From the NCBI GenBank assembly GCA_016199905.1, contig JACQFU010000519.1:1-20279 (forward strand): a stretch of 20,279 nucleotides of DNA, written 5' to 3'. Below are positions 13,092 through 20,279 of this stretch, piece after piece (position 1 is the first letter of the stretch; each line of letters starts with the position of its first letter). The position numbers and the translations under genes were made by a program. The notes under the pieces are model-generated. The model searched no databases. It was not told the DNA's origin and worked only from the letters and a program-made list of their open reading frames with translations. The stretch comes from Candidatus Wallbacteria bacterium (lineage in GTDB: Bacteria; Muiribacteriota; UBA6191; JACPRK01).

Positions 13092-15734
13092 ATGACCACG
13101 GACATGCGCGACCTCGACGCTGCGTTCTCCTCCCGGGAGCGGCGCACCGTCACTCACCTGATCAAGAGTGCTCTTGGGCTTTCGAGCCGCTTCCTCTCGC
13201 CGGCCGAGGCCAGCGCCGTGATCACCGACGGCGAGGTGGGCTGTGGAATGGACCGGACGGAGGGCTGCACGCGCCGCCACTGCGTCACCTCCCTGTCCGG
13301 GGACGTGCGCCAGGACGGGCGGCTGTTCGTTTGCCCCTTCGGATTCACCTGGTTTCTGCTGCCGATAGACCTCGACACGCGACGGTTGGGGTACCTGCTG
13401 ACCGGCCCATTCTTCGAGGATGTCCGGGCCCGCGAGAAGTTCCTCGAAGAGCATCCCGACCTCAGGCCGCGGCGGGCCGACTACCCGGTCTTGCCTCAAG
13501 CTTCCAAGGGCGCGCTCGCCCTGATCCGGGACTGGATGATGTCTCGCCTTCGGGCGACCCACCTGGGGCAAGAGCTTCAAAAGAAGCAGACGCTGCTGCT
13601 GTCGCTCATCGACTCCACGAAGATCATCCACACGACGCCGAACTCCGAGGAACTGCTGGCTTACCTGACGGACATCTCCACCTACCTCACCAACGCGGCC
13701 AACGGGTACATCTTGCTGCTCGACGAGTCGGGCAACCAGTTGAAGATCGTCACGGCCCGCGGCGTGATGACGGACTTCGACCGGGAGCTGCGCATCGCGG
13801 TGGGCGAGGGCGTGAGCGGCTGGGTCGTCTCACACGGCGAGCCGCTCAACATCCCCGATACCCAGAAGGACCATCGCTACCTGTTCGTCGGCTACCAGGC
13901 GTCCTCGGAGCTGGCGGTGCCGATCCGGCGCAAGGACCGCGTGATCGGAGTGCTGGTCGTCGATGCGCCGGAGACGAATGCTTTCAGCTCCTTCGACCAG
14001 CAATTGCTTTCGAGCCTGGCGTTTCAGGTTTCGACCGTGCTGGACGCCGTGAACCTGCACGAGGAGCGGCAACGCAAGCTCGAGCAGCTCGAAACTCTGC
14101 ACGAGGTCGCGGCCGTGGCGAGCGGATCGCTGGACGTCAACGAAGTGATTCCCAAGGTGCTGGAGCAGGCGGCGAAGGTCTTCTCGGCTTCGGGAGCCGT
14201 GCTGCTGATCGCGGAGGGCAGCGAGCGGTCGCTGCACGTGAAGGTCGCCGGGCAGGAAGAGATCCGCAAGGTCGACGCGAGCCGCGCCGACGGCGGGCTC
14301 TTCGCCTGGGTGATGTCGAACCGCAAGGCGATGTTGATCCGGCCCGGCGACACGGAGTCGATGGCGAAGTTCCAGGGCTATGTGGTGAGCGACAGCCATG
14401 CGACGATGTGCGCGCCCCTGCTGGTGGGCGGCGAGGCACTGGGGGCGCTGCTCGTGGCGACGGGCACGACCAACATCGTCTACGGCAAGGCCGACCTCGA
14501 CCTGCTGTCGACGCTGGCCGGACACATCGCGCACGCGGTGAACAACGCGCGGCTCTTCTCGCGCAGCCGGCGCCAGGTGGCGGAGCTGACGCTCATCAAC
14601 GCGCTGGGCCAGACGCTCAACAGCTCGCTCGACCTCGAAGAGGTGCTCACGTACATCATCCATAACATCAGCGAGATCATCGGGGCGGAGCGGGGCTCGC
14701 TGATGCTCTGGGACGAGAAGCAGCAGGTGCTGAAGGTGAGCGTGAGCAAGGGGCTCGACGAGGACTTTGCGCGCTCGGTGACGTTCCGGCCGGGAGAGGG
14801 TATTGCGGGCATCGTGGCCGAGCTGCGCCAACCCACGCTGATCGCCAACACGCGTCACGACCCGCGCTACCTGGAGCGCGTCAAGAATGAGGAACCGCTC
14901 ACGTTGATGAGCGCGCCGGTCATCAACAAGGACCGCGTGCTGGGAGTCCTCAACTTCGAACGTTCGCTCACCAGCAGTCGCCCGTTCACCTCCGACGATC
15001 TGCGATTCCTCTCCACGCTGTCGGGTCACTGCGGGATCGCCATCGAGAACGCGCGGCTTTATCAGACCCTGGTCACGAGCTACTTCGAGACGATCCGCTC
15101 GCTGGCCAACGCGCTGGAGGCGAAGGACGCCTACACCCACGGCCACTCGCGCCGCGTGGCCAAGGACTCGGTGCGGATCGCCCAGAAGCTGGATCTGCCG
15201 TCCAAGAGGGTGGAGATGATCCGCCACGGCGCGCTCCTGCACGACATCGGCAAGATCGGCATCCGGGACTCGATACTCCTGAAGCCCGGCGCTCTCACCG
15301 AGGAAGAGATCGCGATCATCCGTAAGCACCCGTTGCTGGGAGCGAACATGATCCAGTCGATCGAGTTCTTGAAAGACGTGACGGAGATCATCCGCCACCA
15401 CCACGAACGCCTGGATGGGAAGGGTTTCCCGTACGGGTTGGCGGGTGACAAGATCCCTCTCGGCGCGCGGATCGTCTGCGTTGCCGACGCCTTCGATGCG
15501 ATGGTCACGACGCGCCCGTATCGCAAGGGGATGAGCTACCAGCACGGAATCGCCGAGCTGGCGCGCAACAAAGGCTCCCAGTTCGATCCCGGAGTCGTGG
15601 ATGCGTTCGTGGATCTGCTCTACGAGCTTCACCCGTCGCTGAGCGAAGGCGGTTCCGATTTCAACCCGCGCCTGGACGTGGCCGGCGAGACCGGGTGCGA
15701 CTGGATCCAGGAGAGCGGAGCCGGGGCCGCCTGA
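13092..15734 (+). CDS. PocR-like/triple-GAF/HD-GYP sensor, predicted c-di-GMP phosphodiesterase
   Basis: An 880-residue soluble protein without membrane segments. ATG 13092 was chosen over upstream GTG 13038 because it begins the recognisable N-terminus; an AAGGAA lies at 13077-13082. Residues ~18-155 contain a cysteine-bearing domain (C51, C59, C64, C81, then PIDLDTRRLGYLLTGPF), resembling the PocR ligand or metal-sensing domain. Three GAF domains follow: ~180-320, ~335-487 and ~497-657. An HD-GYP domain occupies ~662-845: HGHSRRVA, HDIGKIGIRD (H717-D718), HHHERLDGKGFP and RIVCVADAFDAM, containing the metal-binding HD and the GYP-type motif, here GFP (778-780). The active-site residues look complete, so hydrolysis of c-di-GMP (or a related cyclic dinucleotide) is expected. 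No response-regulator or GGDEF domain is present. It is divergent from the HEAT-repeat gene, with 87 bases between the two starts. Confidence 0.92.
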   Translation: MTTDMRDLDAAFSSRERRTVTHLIKSALGLSSRFLSPAEASAVITDGEVGCGMDRTEGCTRRHCVTSLSGDVRQDGRLFVCPFGFTWFLLPIDLDTRRLGYLLTGPFFEDVRAREKFLEEHPDLRPRRADYPVLPQASKGALALIRDWMMSRLRATHLGQELQKKQTLLLSLIDSTKIIHTTPNSEELLAYLTDISTYLTNAANGYILLLDESGNQLKIVTARGVMTDFDRELRIAVGEGVSGWVVSHGEPLNIPDTQKDHRYLFVGYQASSELAVPIRRKDRVIGVLVVDAPETNAFSSFDQQLLSSLAFQVSTVLDAVNLHEERQRKLEQLETLHEVAAVASGSLDVNEVIPKVLEQAAKVFSASGAVLLIAEGSERSLHVKVAGQEEIRKVDASRADGGLFAWVMSNRKAMLIRPGDTESMAKFQGYVVSDSHATMCAPLLVGGEALGALLVATGTTNIVYGKADLDLLSTLAGHIAHAVNNARLFSRSRRQVAELTLINALGQTLNSSLDLEEVLTYIIHNISEIIGAERGSLMLWDEKQQVLKVSVSKGLDEDFARSVTFRPGEGIAGIVAELRQPTLIANTRHDPRYLERVKNEEPLTLMSAPVINKDRVLGVLNFERSLTSSRPFTSDDLRFLSTLSGHCGIAIENARLYQTLVTSYFETIRSLANALEAKDAYTHGHSRRVAKDSVRIAQKLDLPSKRVEMIRHGALLHDIGKIGIRDSILLKPGALTEEEIAIIRKHPLLGANMIQSIEFLKDVTEIIRHHHERLDGKGFPYGLAGDKIPLGARIVCVADAFDAMVTTRPYRKGMSYQHGIAELARNKGSQFDPGVVDAFVDLLYELHPSLSEGGSDFNPRLDVAGETGCDWIQESGAGAA

Positions 15735-15770
15735 CGCTTCCCTCGTGATTCGCCCTGGGTCCTAGCGGCG

Positions 15771-16730
15771 TCAGCCCTGCTGTTCGGCCGTGCCGGAGTC
15801 CATCTCGCGCAGCTTCTTCTCGATAGAGTCGAGGCGCCCCAGGACGGCCTGCCAGCCCTTGCTGTAGTCCTCGACCTTGCTGCGGTCCAGGGCCAGGCCG
15901 GCGATGCTCCGCGTGAAGGTCTGGCGCAGGCTGTCGATGTCGCGTGAGAGGTCGCGAGCGCCCTCGATCGAGGCGTGATTCGTCCCGGCCGCGGCCAGGG
16001 CCGGCGCCGGAGCGTGGGCCAGCTTCGCCACCTGGACCTCGACGTCCTTGATCCGCCCCGCCAACTTCTTCACGTCGGCGGCGGCCTTGTCGCTCACGCC
16101 CTCCACCTTGCGGAGCTGCTCACCGAGTTGCTCCGCCGACTCCTTCGAACGGGCGAAGAGGCGCTGCGCCAGGACCGTCATCTCGTAGCGGGTGACAGTC
16201 TTGTCGCCGTCGAAATGGCCGGCCGGAACCCTCAGCAAGCCATTCTTGGCGAGCTCCTCGATGGCGGTCCGGGCCCAGTGGTCTTTCGGAATGTCCCATC
16301 GGTCCGTGTTGAGGGGCTCGGGCGCGTTCTTCTCCCCGGTGGCGTCGCGCTTGACGGATGGGCTGCCCGCTGCGGTCTCGAGCTTCGCGGAGGCGATGGC
16401 GTGGATCTCGGCGGGCTCGCTGGCGGTCTCGGGCTTGGCCAGCTCGACGCGAGAACGCGGCACCCAGCCGCTGCCTTCACCCGGCGCGCTCGACTTGAGC
16501 TTGACGAAGTAGTGGCTGCTCGAGGAGATCTGGAGATAGATCCTCACGAGGTCGCCGCCCTTGAGCTTGCCGACCTCCCGAGCCTTGCCGTCGATGTCGT
16601 CTTTCAAAACGCAGGGAACCCCGGATGGGTCCGCGGAGATCTGTCCGTCCAGCTCCTGCGCCCACGCCCCCACGCACCCGAACAGTCCTGCCAGGGCGAC
16701 CGCTGCGATCCTGAATCGACGTCCAACCAT
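15771..16730 (-). CDS. secreted SH3-like / SLH-domain / coiled-coil protein
   Basis: A 319-residue exported protein. ATG 16730 was chosen over TTG 16745 because GGAGG lies eight bases upstream. A signal peptide ends near AWA (residue 24). Residues ~30-97 resemble a bacterial SH3-like domain (GVPCVLKDDIDGKAREVG, LVRIYLQ, GSGWVPRSRVEL). A polar linker follows, then a single S-layer-homology domain at ~146-193 (DIPKDHWARTAIEELAKNGLL, FDGDKTVTRYEMTVLAQRLF). The rest is helical with heptad-like segments (~195-240 and ~255-310) ending in a short polar tail. SLH domains bind pyruvylated wall polymer or peptidoglycan, so the protein may tether the envelope. Unlike classic outer-membrane SLH porins it has no C-terminal beta-barrel. 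It is divergent from the gspC-like gene. Confidence 0.82.
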   Translation of the reverse strand: MVGRRFRIAAVALAGLFGCVGAWAQELDGQISADPSGVPCVLKDDIDGKAREVGKLKGGDLVRIYLQISSSSHYFVKLKSSAPGEGSGWVPRSRVELAKPETASEPAEIHAIASAKLETAAGSPSVKRDATGEKNAPEPLNTDRWDIPKDHWARTAIEELAKNGLLRVPAGHFDGDKTVTRYEMTVLAQRLFARSKESAEQLGEQLRKVEGVSDKAAADVKKLAGRIKDVEVQVAKLAHAPAPALAAAGTNHASIEGARDLSRDIDSLRQTFTRSIAGLALDRSKVEDYSKGWQAVLGRLDSIEKKLREMDSGTAEQQG

Positions 16731-16805
16731 CTCTTTGTCCTCCAACAGGCTGCCTAATGGTTTTCTGCAATCCTATCGACATGAACTTCGGGTGATCCCG
16801 GCGAG

Positions 16806-17840
16806 ATGTTGACTGGAAAGGCAAGAGAGGCTGCCCGGCAGCTTGTGGCGATGGTTCGGGCAAGAGGCGAGTCCTGGCGCTGGGGCCGGCTGTCCGCGTG
16901 GCGATCCGTAACGTCCAGGCGCGGGACTCCCGGACTGCTGGCCGCGGCGGCGGTGGTGGCCGTCGCGAGCATCGGAGCGCTGCGCGGCGGACCCGGGTCC
17001 CAGGACTCCTCCCAGACCAGGATTGACGTGCCCTCGCTGGCCCTCAACGCTTCGCAGCCTCTGCGCACTGCCAGCTTCGAGTACGTCCTGGAACGCAACC
17101 CGCTGGGGATCGACATTCAGAAGCCACCGCCCGCTGCGCCGCTACCGCCTGCTCTGCCGCTTGCAGCCCAGCCTGCGCCTCCTCCACCGCCACCGGGTCC
17201 GAGGCGCGCCTCGGGTCTGAAACTGCTCGGCACGATGGTGGCGGGAAAGTTCAGCACGGCCATCATTCAGGAGCCCGGCGGCCGCCAGGAGTCCTACCGG
17301 ATCGGAGAGTCGCTTACCGGCCGCACCGTCGCCGTTATCGAGCGCAAGCGCGTGACACTGCGCACCGGTGGTCGGGAGGAGTATCTCGACTTGCCGGACG
17401 ATACGGCCGGCCCGAGTCCGGACGTCTCGCCACCCCCTGCGTTCGACTCGGGACCGCCGCCCGTCGTCTACGCGGAGCCGCCGCCGGCGGCGGCCCCGAT
17501 GTCCGCGTCGCCAGGCCAGTTTGTGACGCGGGACGTGCCTCGCGCGGACCTCGTGCGGCAATTCGGAAATCCCGCCAACTTCCTCTCGCAGGTCATCGCC
17601 GAGCCCTACTATGAGAACTCCAAGTTCGCAGGCTATTACGTTCAGGAGATCAAGGAGGGGTCCTACGCCGCGAGCCTGGGAGTGCAGGCAGGCGACATCC
17701 TGGAGACGGTCAACGGGGACCTGATCGACAACGTCCAGAAGGCGTTCCGTCTGCTCGGCACGATCCAGCGCGCACCCGAGATGCAGGTGGCCGTGCGCCG
17801 TGGCTCCGAGCGGATGACGATGACCTACCGGCTGAATTGA
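16806..17840 (+). CDS. gspC: GspC-like type II secretion inner-membrane protein with PDZ domain
   Basis: GspC links the inner-membrane platform of the type II secretion machine to the outer-membrane secretin. This 344-residue protein shows the expected order: a short cytoplasmic N-terminus, one membrane helix at ~43-58, the motif FEYVLERNPLGID at ~91-103 (the ILxRNLFG-like motif), a proline-rich stretch (~107-133), the homology region at ~137-197 (LKLLGTMVAG, STAIIQ, YRIGESL, VAVIERKRVTLRTGG, EYLDL), a second Pro-rich linker (~203-235) and a C-terminal PDZ domain at ~256-341 (GYYVQEIKEGSYAASLGVQAGDILETVNGDLI). ATG 16806 lacks a convincing Shine-Dalgarno sequence. No gspD or other gsp gene is in the window, so it is either at a separate locus or serves a divergent role. 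Confidence 0.85.
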   Translation: MLTGKAREAARQLVAMVRARGESWRWGRLSAWRSVTSRRGTPGLLAAAAVVAVASIGALRGGPGSQDSSQTRIDVPSLALNASQPLRTASFEYVLERNPLGIDIQKPPPAAPLPPALPLAAQPAPPPPPPGPRRASGLKLLGTMVAGKFSTAIIQEPGGRQESYRIGESLTGRTVAVIERKRVTLRTGGREEYLDLPDDTAGPSPDVSPPPAFDSGPPPVVYAEPPPAAAPMSASPGQFVTRDVPRADLVRQFGNPANFLSQVIAEPYYENSKFAGYYVQEIKEGSYAASLGVQAGDILETVNGDLIDNVQKAFRLLGTIQRAPEMQVAVRRGSERMTMTYRLN

Positions 17841-17868
17841 GTCGAAGCCGGTCGACCCGAGAGCCTGC

Positions 17869-18033
17869 CTAGAACGGCTTGGCTTCCTCCACCAGCATCA
17901 CGGGGATGTCGTCCTTGACGGAGTAGACAAGGCGGCACTTTTGACAACGAAGTTCGTTCTTGTCGGCGAGATACTCGAGATCGCCTTTGCACTTGGGGCA
18001 CGCCAGCACTTCGAGAAGCTTGGAATCGAGCAT
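17869..18033 (-). CDS. Trm112-like zinc-ribbon small protein (UPF0434/YcaR type)
   Basis: A 54-residue protein. It begins at ATG 18033 with AAGGAAAG upstream; a longer open frame in this register is the shadow of the upstream gene. The sequence LLEVLACPKCKGDLEYL, then LRCQKCRLVYSVKDDIPVML is the Trm112-like pattern, with two CXXC pairs (C12/C15 and C30/C33) expected to bind zinc and the IPVML ending typical of the family. Bacterial members are presumed partners or stabilisers of other proteins, by analogy with eukaryotic Trm112, which activates methyltransferases. It follows the radical SAM gene by 26 bases on the same strand, so they are probably co-transcribed. Confidence 0.9.
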   Translation of the reverse strand: MLDSKLLEVLACPKCKGDLEYLADKNELRCQKCRLVYSVKDDIPVMLVEEAKPF

Positions 18034-18059
18034 GCGTCTTCTTTCCTTGAGTCTGCCTG

Positions 18060-19646
18060 TCAGTGTAATGCGGAGAGGACCGGCACTTCGGCGGCACCCG
18101 CGGCAGTCGGCCGGACCACCGCGCGCGGCTGCTGCGATCCGGCCAGGATGCGGTCCATCTCCGAGAGGTAGTCGCGGTAGGTGAGGCGGAATGACTGGCC
18201 CGGCCTGCGGTGCCGGAAGAACTCGAGCAGCCGCCGGCCGGCGGCGCGGTCGCCGCGGCAGAGCCAATCCGACAGATAGGTCGACTGGAAGCTGGGCCAC
18301 TGGACCTGCACGCGGCCGCTTCGCGGAACGTTGGCGCGAAGATACTCCTCCACCCGGTTCGTCTGGTCGCGAGTGGCCATGGCCAGCCGCGCCAGCTCGG
18401 TGCGGGGCTTGGGCTCCAGGATGCTGAAAGACAACTCCAGTTCGGTGCCGGCGGCCTCGAGCCGGGGTACGGCGGCCCGCACGTGCTCCAGCAGCCCATC
18501 GAAGTCCTCGGGTTGCTCGCCGGGGACTCCGTACATCAGGTAGTACTTCACGCGCTCGAAGCCTGCTTCGAGAATGCGCGTGAGGCCCTCCTCCACTTTG
18601 TGCAAAGCGAAGCCCTTCTTGAGGAATCGCTGCACGGGTTGCGAGAACGATTCGGGCGCCACGGTGATGGATTTCTGGCGGCCTCGCCGCAAGACCGCGA
18701 GCAGTTCGGGAGTCAGACGATCGAAACGAAGGCTGGAGATCGTCACGTCCATTCCGGCATCGCCCAGAGCGCGCACCACGCCGTCGATCCCCTCGTAGTC
18801 GGAAATCCCGGCTCCGAAGAGGCCGATGCGGTCCGTGAAGGGACGGATGGTCTCGACATAAGCCAGCAGCTTGTTCACCGAGAGATTCCTCGTCTCTCCG
18901 TAGAGGTCCTTGGCGATGCAGAAGCTGCACCGGCGCGGGCAGCCGCGAGTCAGCTCGACCAGGGCCGTATCGGAAAACACGGTGTTGGGCGTGAGGATGG
19001 AGCTGGCCGCGTAGAACGATTCCAGATCGGGCAGAGTCGGGTAGCGCTCGGGCGGGTCGACCTCGTCGGAGGGGACGTAGACCTGAGGCAGGCCGCGCGC
19101 CAGGTCGCACATCTCGTCCCCGTAGCCCGCCTGGACCCGGCGGAACAGCTCGGCGCCGCCCACCTCGGCCTCCCCCAAGAACATCAGGTCGAAGACGGGG
19201 TTCATCGTGAGCGGATTGGCCGTGATGGCTGCGCCGCCGGCGATGACGAGCGGGTCGTGAGGCCCGCGGTCCACGGATGCGATCGGAACGCCCGCCAGCT
19301 CGAGGATCTCGAAGACGTTCAGGTAGTCCATCTCGTAGGTGATGCTGAAGGCGAGCACCTGGAACTGGCCCAGGGGCCGGCGCGTCTCGAGGCTCACGAG
19401 CGGGCTGCGGTGTCGCTTCAAGACTCGCGCCTCGGCGGACTCGGGCAGGAACGCGCGTTCGCACGTGACGCCGGGCAGCGAATTGAGAGTCCGGTAAACC
19501 GTTTGCAGACCCAGGTTCGACATCCCTACGCGGTAGCTGTTCGGATAGATCAGGCAGACCCTAAATCCGCCGTTCTCGCGGAAGGGGAAAGGCGTCCTCT
19601 CGTGAGAGAGATACTGGTCGTAGAGCTGGTCGATGGGATGGGGCAT
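18060..19646 (-). CDS. radical SAM protein with N-terminal B12-binding-like domain (uncharacterised family)
   Basis: A 528-residue protein. ATG 19646 (MPHPIDQLYDQYLSHE) is the likely start, although its Shine-Dalgarno signal is weak. Residues ~28-200 form a cobalamin-binding-like domain (FRVCLIYPNSYRVGMSNLGLQTVYRTLN, then DPLVIAGGAAITANPLTMNP and FLGEAE). The radical SAM core follows, with RGCPRRCSFC (C236, C240, C243) binding the [4Fe-4S] cluster that cleaves S-adenosylmethionine, and later GAGISDYEGI, SITVAPES and YYLMYGVPGE strands. The pattern matches a widespread uncharacterised radical SAM family, often assigned as TIGR03960-like and sometimes found with a DUF2344 partner, which is not seen here. 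It lies 37 bases after ptsI and 26 bases before the Trm112-like gene. The substrate is unknown. Confidence 0.88.
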   Translation of the reverse strand: MPHPIDQLYDQYLSHERTPFPFRENGGFRVCLIYPNSYRVGMSNLGLQTVYRTLNSLPGVTCERAFLPESAEARVLKRHRSPLVSLETRRPLGQFQVLAFSITYEMDYLNVFEILELAGVPIASVDRGPHDPLVIAGGAAITANPLTMNPVFDLMFLGEAEVGGAELFRRVQAGYGDEMCDLARGLPQVYVPSDEVDPPERYPTLPDLESFYAASSILTPNTVFSDTALVELTRGCPRRCSFCIAKDLYGETRNLSVNKLLAYVETIRPFTDRIGLFGAGISDYEGIDGVVRALGDAGMDVTISSLRFDRLTPELLAVLRRGRQKSITVAPESFSQPVQRFLKKGFALHKVEEGLTRILEAGFERVKYYLMYGVPGEQPEDFDGLLEHVRAAVPRLEAAGTELELSFSILEPKPRTELARLAMATRDQTNRVEEYLRANVPRSGRVQVQWPSFQSTYLSDWLCRGDRAAGRRLLEFFRHRRPGQSFRLTYRDYLSEMDRILAGSQQPRAVVRPTAAGAAEVPVLSALH

Positions 19647-19683
19647 GGGCTGCGCGCGGGGAACGGCTATCTTACCATGAAAG

Positions 19684-20279
19684 CTACTCGCCGCTCGTGA
19701 CCTTGAGATGCTGCTCCAGATAAGCGTCGAGCCGGGCACGCATCTCGGCGGTCGTCGTGCAGACCATGGCCTCTTCCACGATGGCGGTTATCGCGCGCGC
19801 GTCGATGCTGCGGATGAGCTGCTTGATCCGAGGGATGCTGAATACGTTCATGCTGAACTCGCGCAGGCCCAGCCCCATCAGCGCCAGACAGCCGGCGGGC
19901 AGGCTCGCCATCTCTCCGCAGCAGCTGACGGGAACGTCATACTTTGCCGCCTGCTCGACGACGAACTTGATGAGCCTGAGCATGGGCAAGTTGATGGGAT
20001 CGAACAGCGGGGCCAGGCGTTGATTCGTGCGGTCCACGGCCATCGTGAACTGGAAGAGATCGTTGGTCCCGATGCTCATGAAATCGACCATCGGAGCGAG
20101 CCGGTCGGCTATGAGAGCGGCCGCGGGCACCTCGATCATGATGCCGACCTTCACCTCGCAGTCGAAGTCGGTGGAGCGCTCCTCGAACTCGGCCTTCACC
20201 TGGTCGAGGTACTCGTTGGCGCGGATGAGCTCCTCGGGCGTCGTGATCATCGGGTAGAGGATCCGGACGTTCTTGGAGA
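19684..20279 (-). CDS. ptsI: PTS enzyme I (phosphoenolpyruvate-protein phosphotransferase), C-terminal part
   Basis: The frame is open through the right edge of the window (KNVRILYPMITT continues upstream of ATG 20250), so the N-terminal HPr-binding and phosphohistidine domains lie outside. The ~198 visible residues are the PEP-binding TIM-barrel end. ILYPMI, VGIMIEVPAAALIAD, DFMSIGTNDLFQFTMAVDRTN and VPVSCCGEMAS (catalytic cysteine) are enzyme I signatures, followed by the final helices ending KVTSGE. Enzyme I passes phosphate from PEP to HPr and starts sugar uptake or regulatory PTS cascades. HPr (ptsH) is usually adjacent and may lie beyond the edge. The gene is followed closely by the radical SAM gene on the same strand. 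Confidence 0.93.
   Translation of the reverse strand, partial: SKNVRILYPMITTPEELIRANEYLDQVKAEFEERSTDFDCEVKVGIMIEVPAAALIADRLAPMVDFMSIGTNDLFQFTMAVDRTNQRLAPLFDPINLPMLRLIKFVVEQAAKYDVPVSCCGEMASLPAGCLALMGLGLREFSMNVFSIPRIKQLIRSIDARAITAIVEEAMVCTTTAEMRARLDAYLEQHLKVTSGE

Noticed and set aside
13005..13631. Upstream extension of the HEAT-repeat frame
   Set aside because: It would run antisense through the start of the HD-GYP gene and shows no domain.
12935..14665. 576-codon open frame on the plus strand overlapping the start of the HD-GYP gene
   Set aside because: Arg/Gly/Pro-rich translation with no domain, in a different frame from the well-supported GAF protein.
13830..15632. 600-codon open frame on the minus strand opposite the GAF/HD-GYP gene
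   Set aside because: It mirrors a clearly conserved coding frame in GC-rich DNA and encodes His/Arg/Leu-rich sequence with no recognisable domain.
17841..17856. Inverted repeat GTCGA-AGCCGG-TCGAC between convergent genes as a terminator
   Set aside because: The stem is only five base pairs and has no T-run on either side.
18210..19700. 496-codon plus-strand frame opposite the radical SAM gene
   Set aside because: No family motif; the opposite strand carries the CX3CX2C radical SAM core.
1..20279. CRISPR arrays, tRNA or rRNA genes, insertion sequences, prophage or integrase genes
   Set aside because: I saw no spaced direct repeats, cloverleaf, rRNA segment, transposase motif or terminal inverted repeats anywhere in the window.

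Overview
The window is gene-dense, GC-rich bacterial DNA with fourteen protein-coding genes. Two are cut by the window edges. No tRNA, rRNA, CRISPR array, insertion sequence or integrase is visible. No gap between genes exceeds 300 bases; the longest is the ~180-base divergent region 9214-9391. The source looks like a Gram-negative environmental respirer. It has periplasmic multihaem c-type cytochromes, an ETF:quinone oxidoreductase, a GspC-like type II secretion protein, an SLH-domain protein with a signal peptide, a FliA/WhiG-type sigma factor and a GAF/HD-GYP sensor. Myxococcota, Planctomycetota-like lineages and related uncultured phyla all fit; I cannot settle the phylum from these bases.

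Region 1 (1-7518) is a respiratory cluster. The end of an LVIVD beta-propeller protein converges on a secreted tetrahaem cytochrome c (1230-2465, minus). Divergent from the cytochrome is a tightly packed plus-strand operon. It holds a secreted PGRP/Ami_2 peptidoglycan amidase; a cytoplasmic protein fusing two cyclic-nucleotide-binding domains to a four-cluster [4Fe-4S] ferredoxin region; a polytopic histidine-rich membrane protein that seems to start at a CTG codon; and a membrane-anchored decahaem cytochrome c. The last three can be read as a cytoplasm-to-periplasm electron path whose cytoplasmic end may be gated by a cyclic nucleotide. This is the best candidate here for an undescribed system.

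Region 2 (7525-10360) holds an ETF:quinone oxidoreductase (minus) whose iron-sulphur domain lacks the fourth canonical cysteine, and a divergent FliA/WhiG-family sigma factor.

Region 3 (10365-15734) is a divergent pair: a large HEAT-repeat protein with a TerB-like N-terminus and one membrane segment, and an 880-residue PocR-like/GAF/GAF/GAF/HD-GYP c-di-GMP phosphodiesterase candidate.

Region 4 (15771-17840) is a second divergent pair: a secreted SH3-like/SLH/coiled-coil protein and a GspC-like protein with HR and PDZ domains but no other gsp genes in view.

Region 5 (17869-20279, minus) reads ptsI (C-terminal part) - radical SAM protein with an N-terminal B12-binding-like domain - Trm112-like zinc-ribbon protein. 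The spacings are short and it is probably one transcript.

Most starts were moved from the longest open frame to the start supported by a Shine-Dalgarno sequence, a signal peptide or family alignment; each move is noted in its entry.
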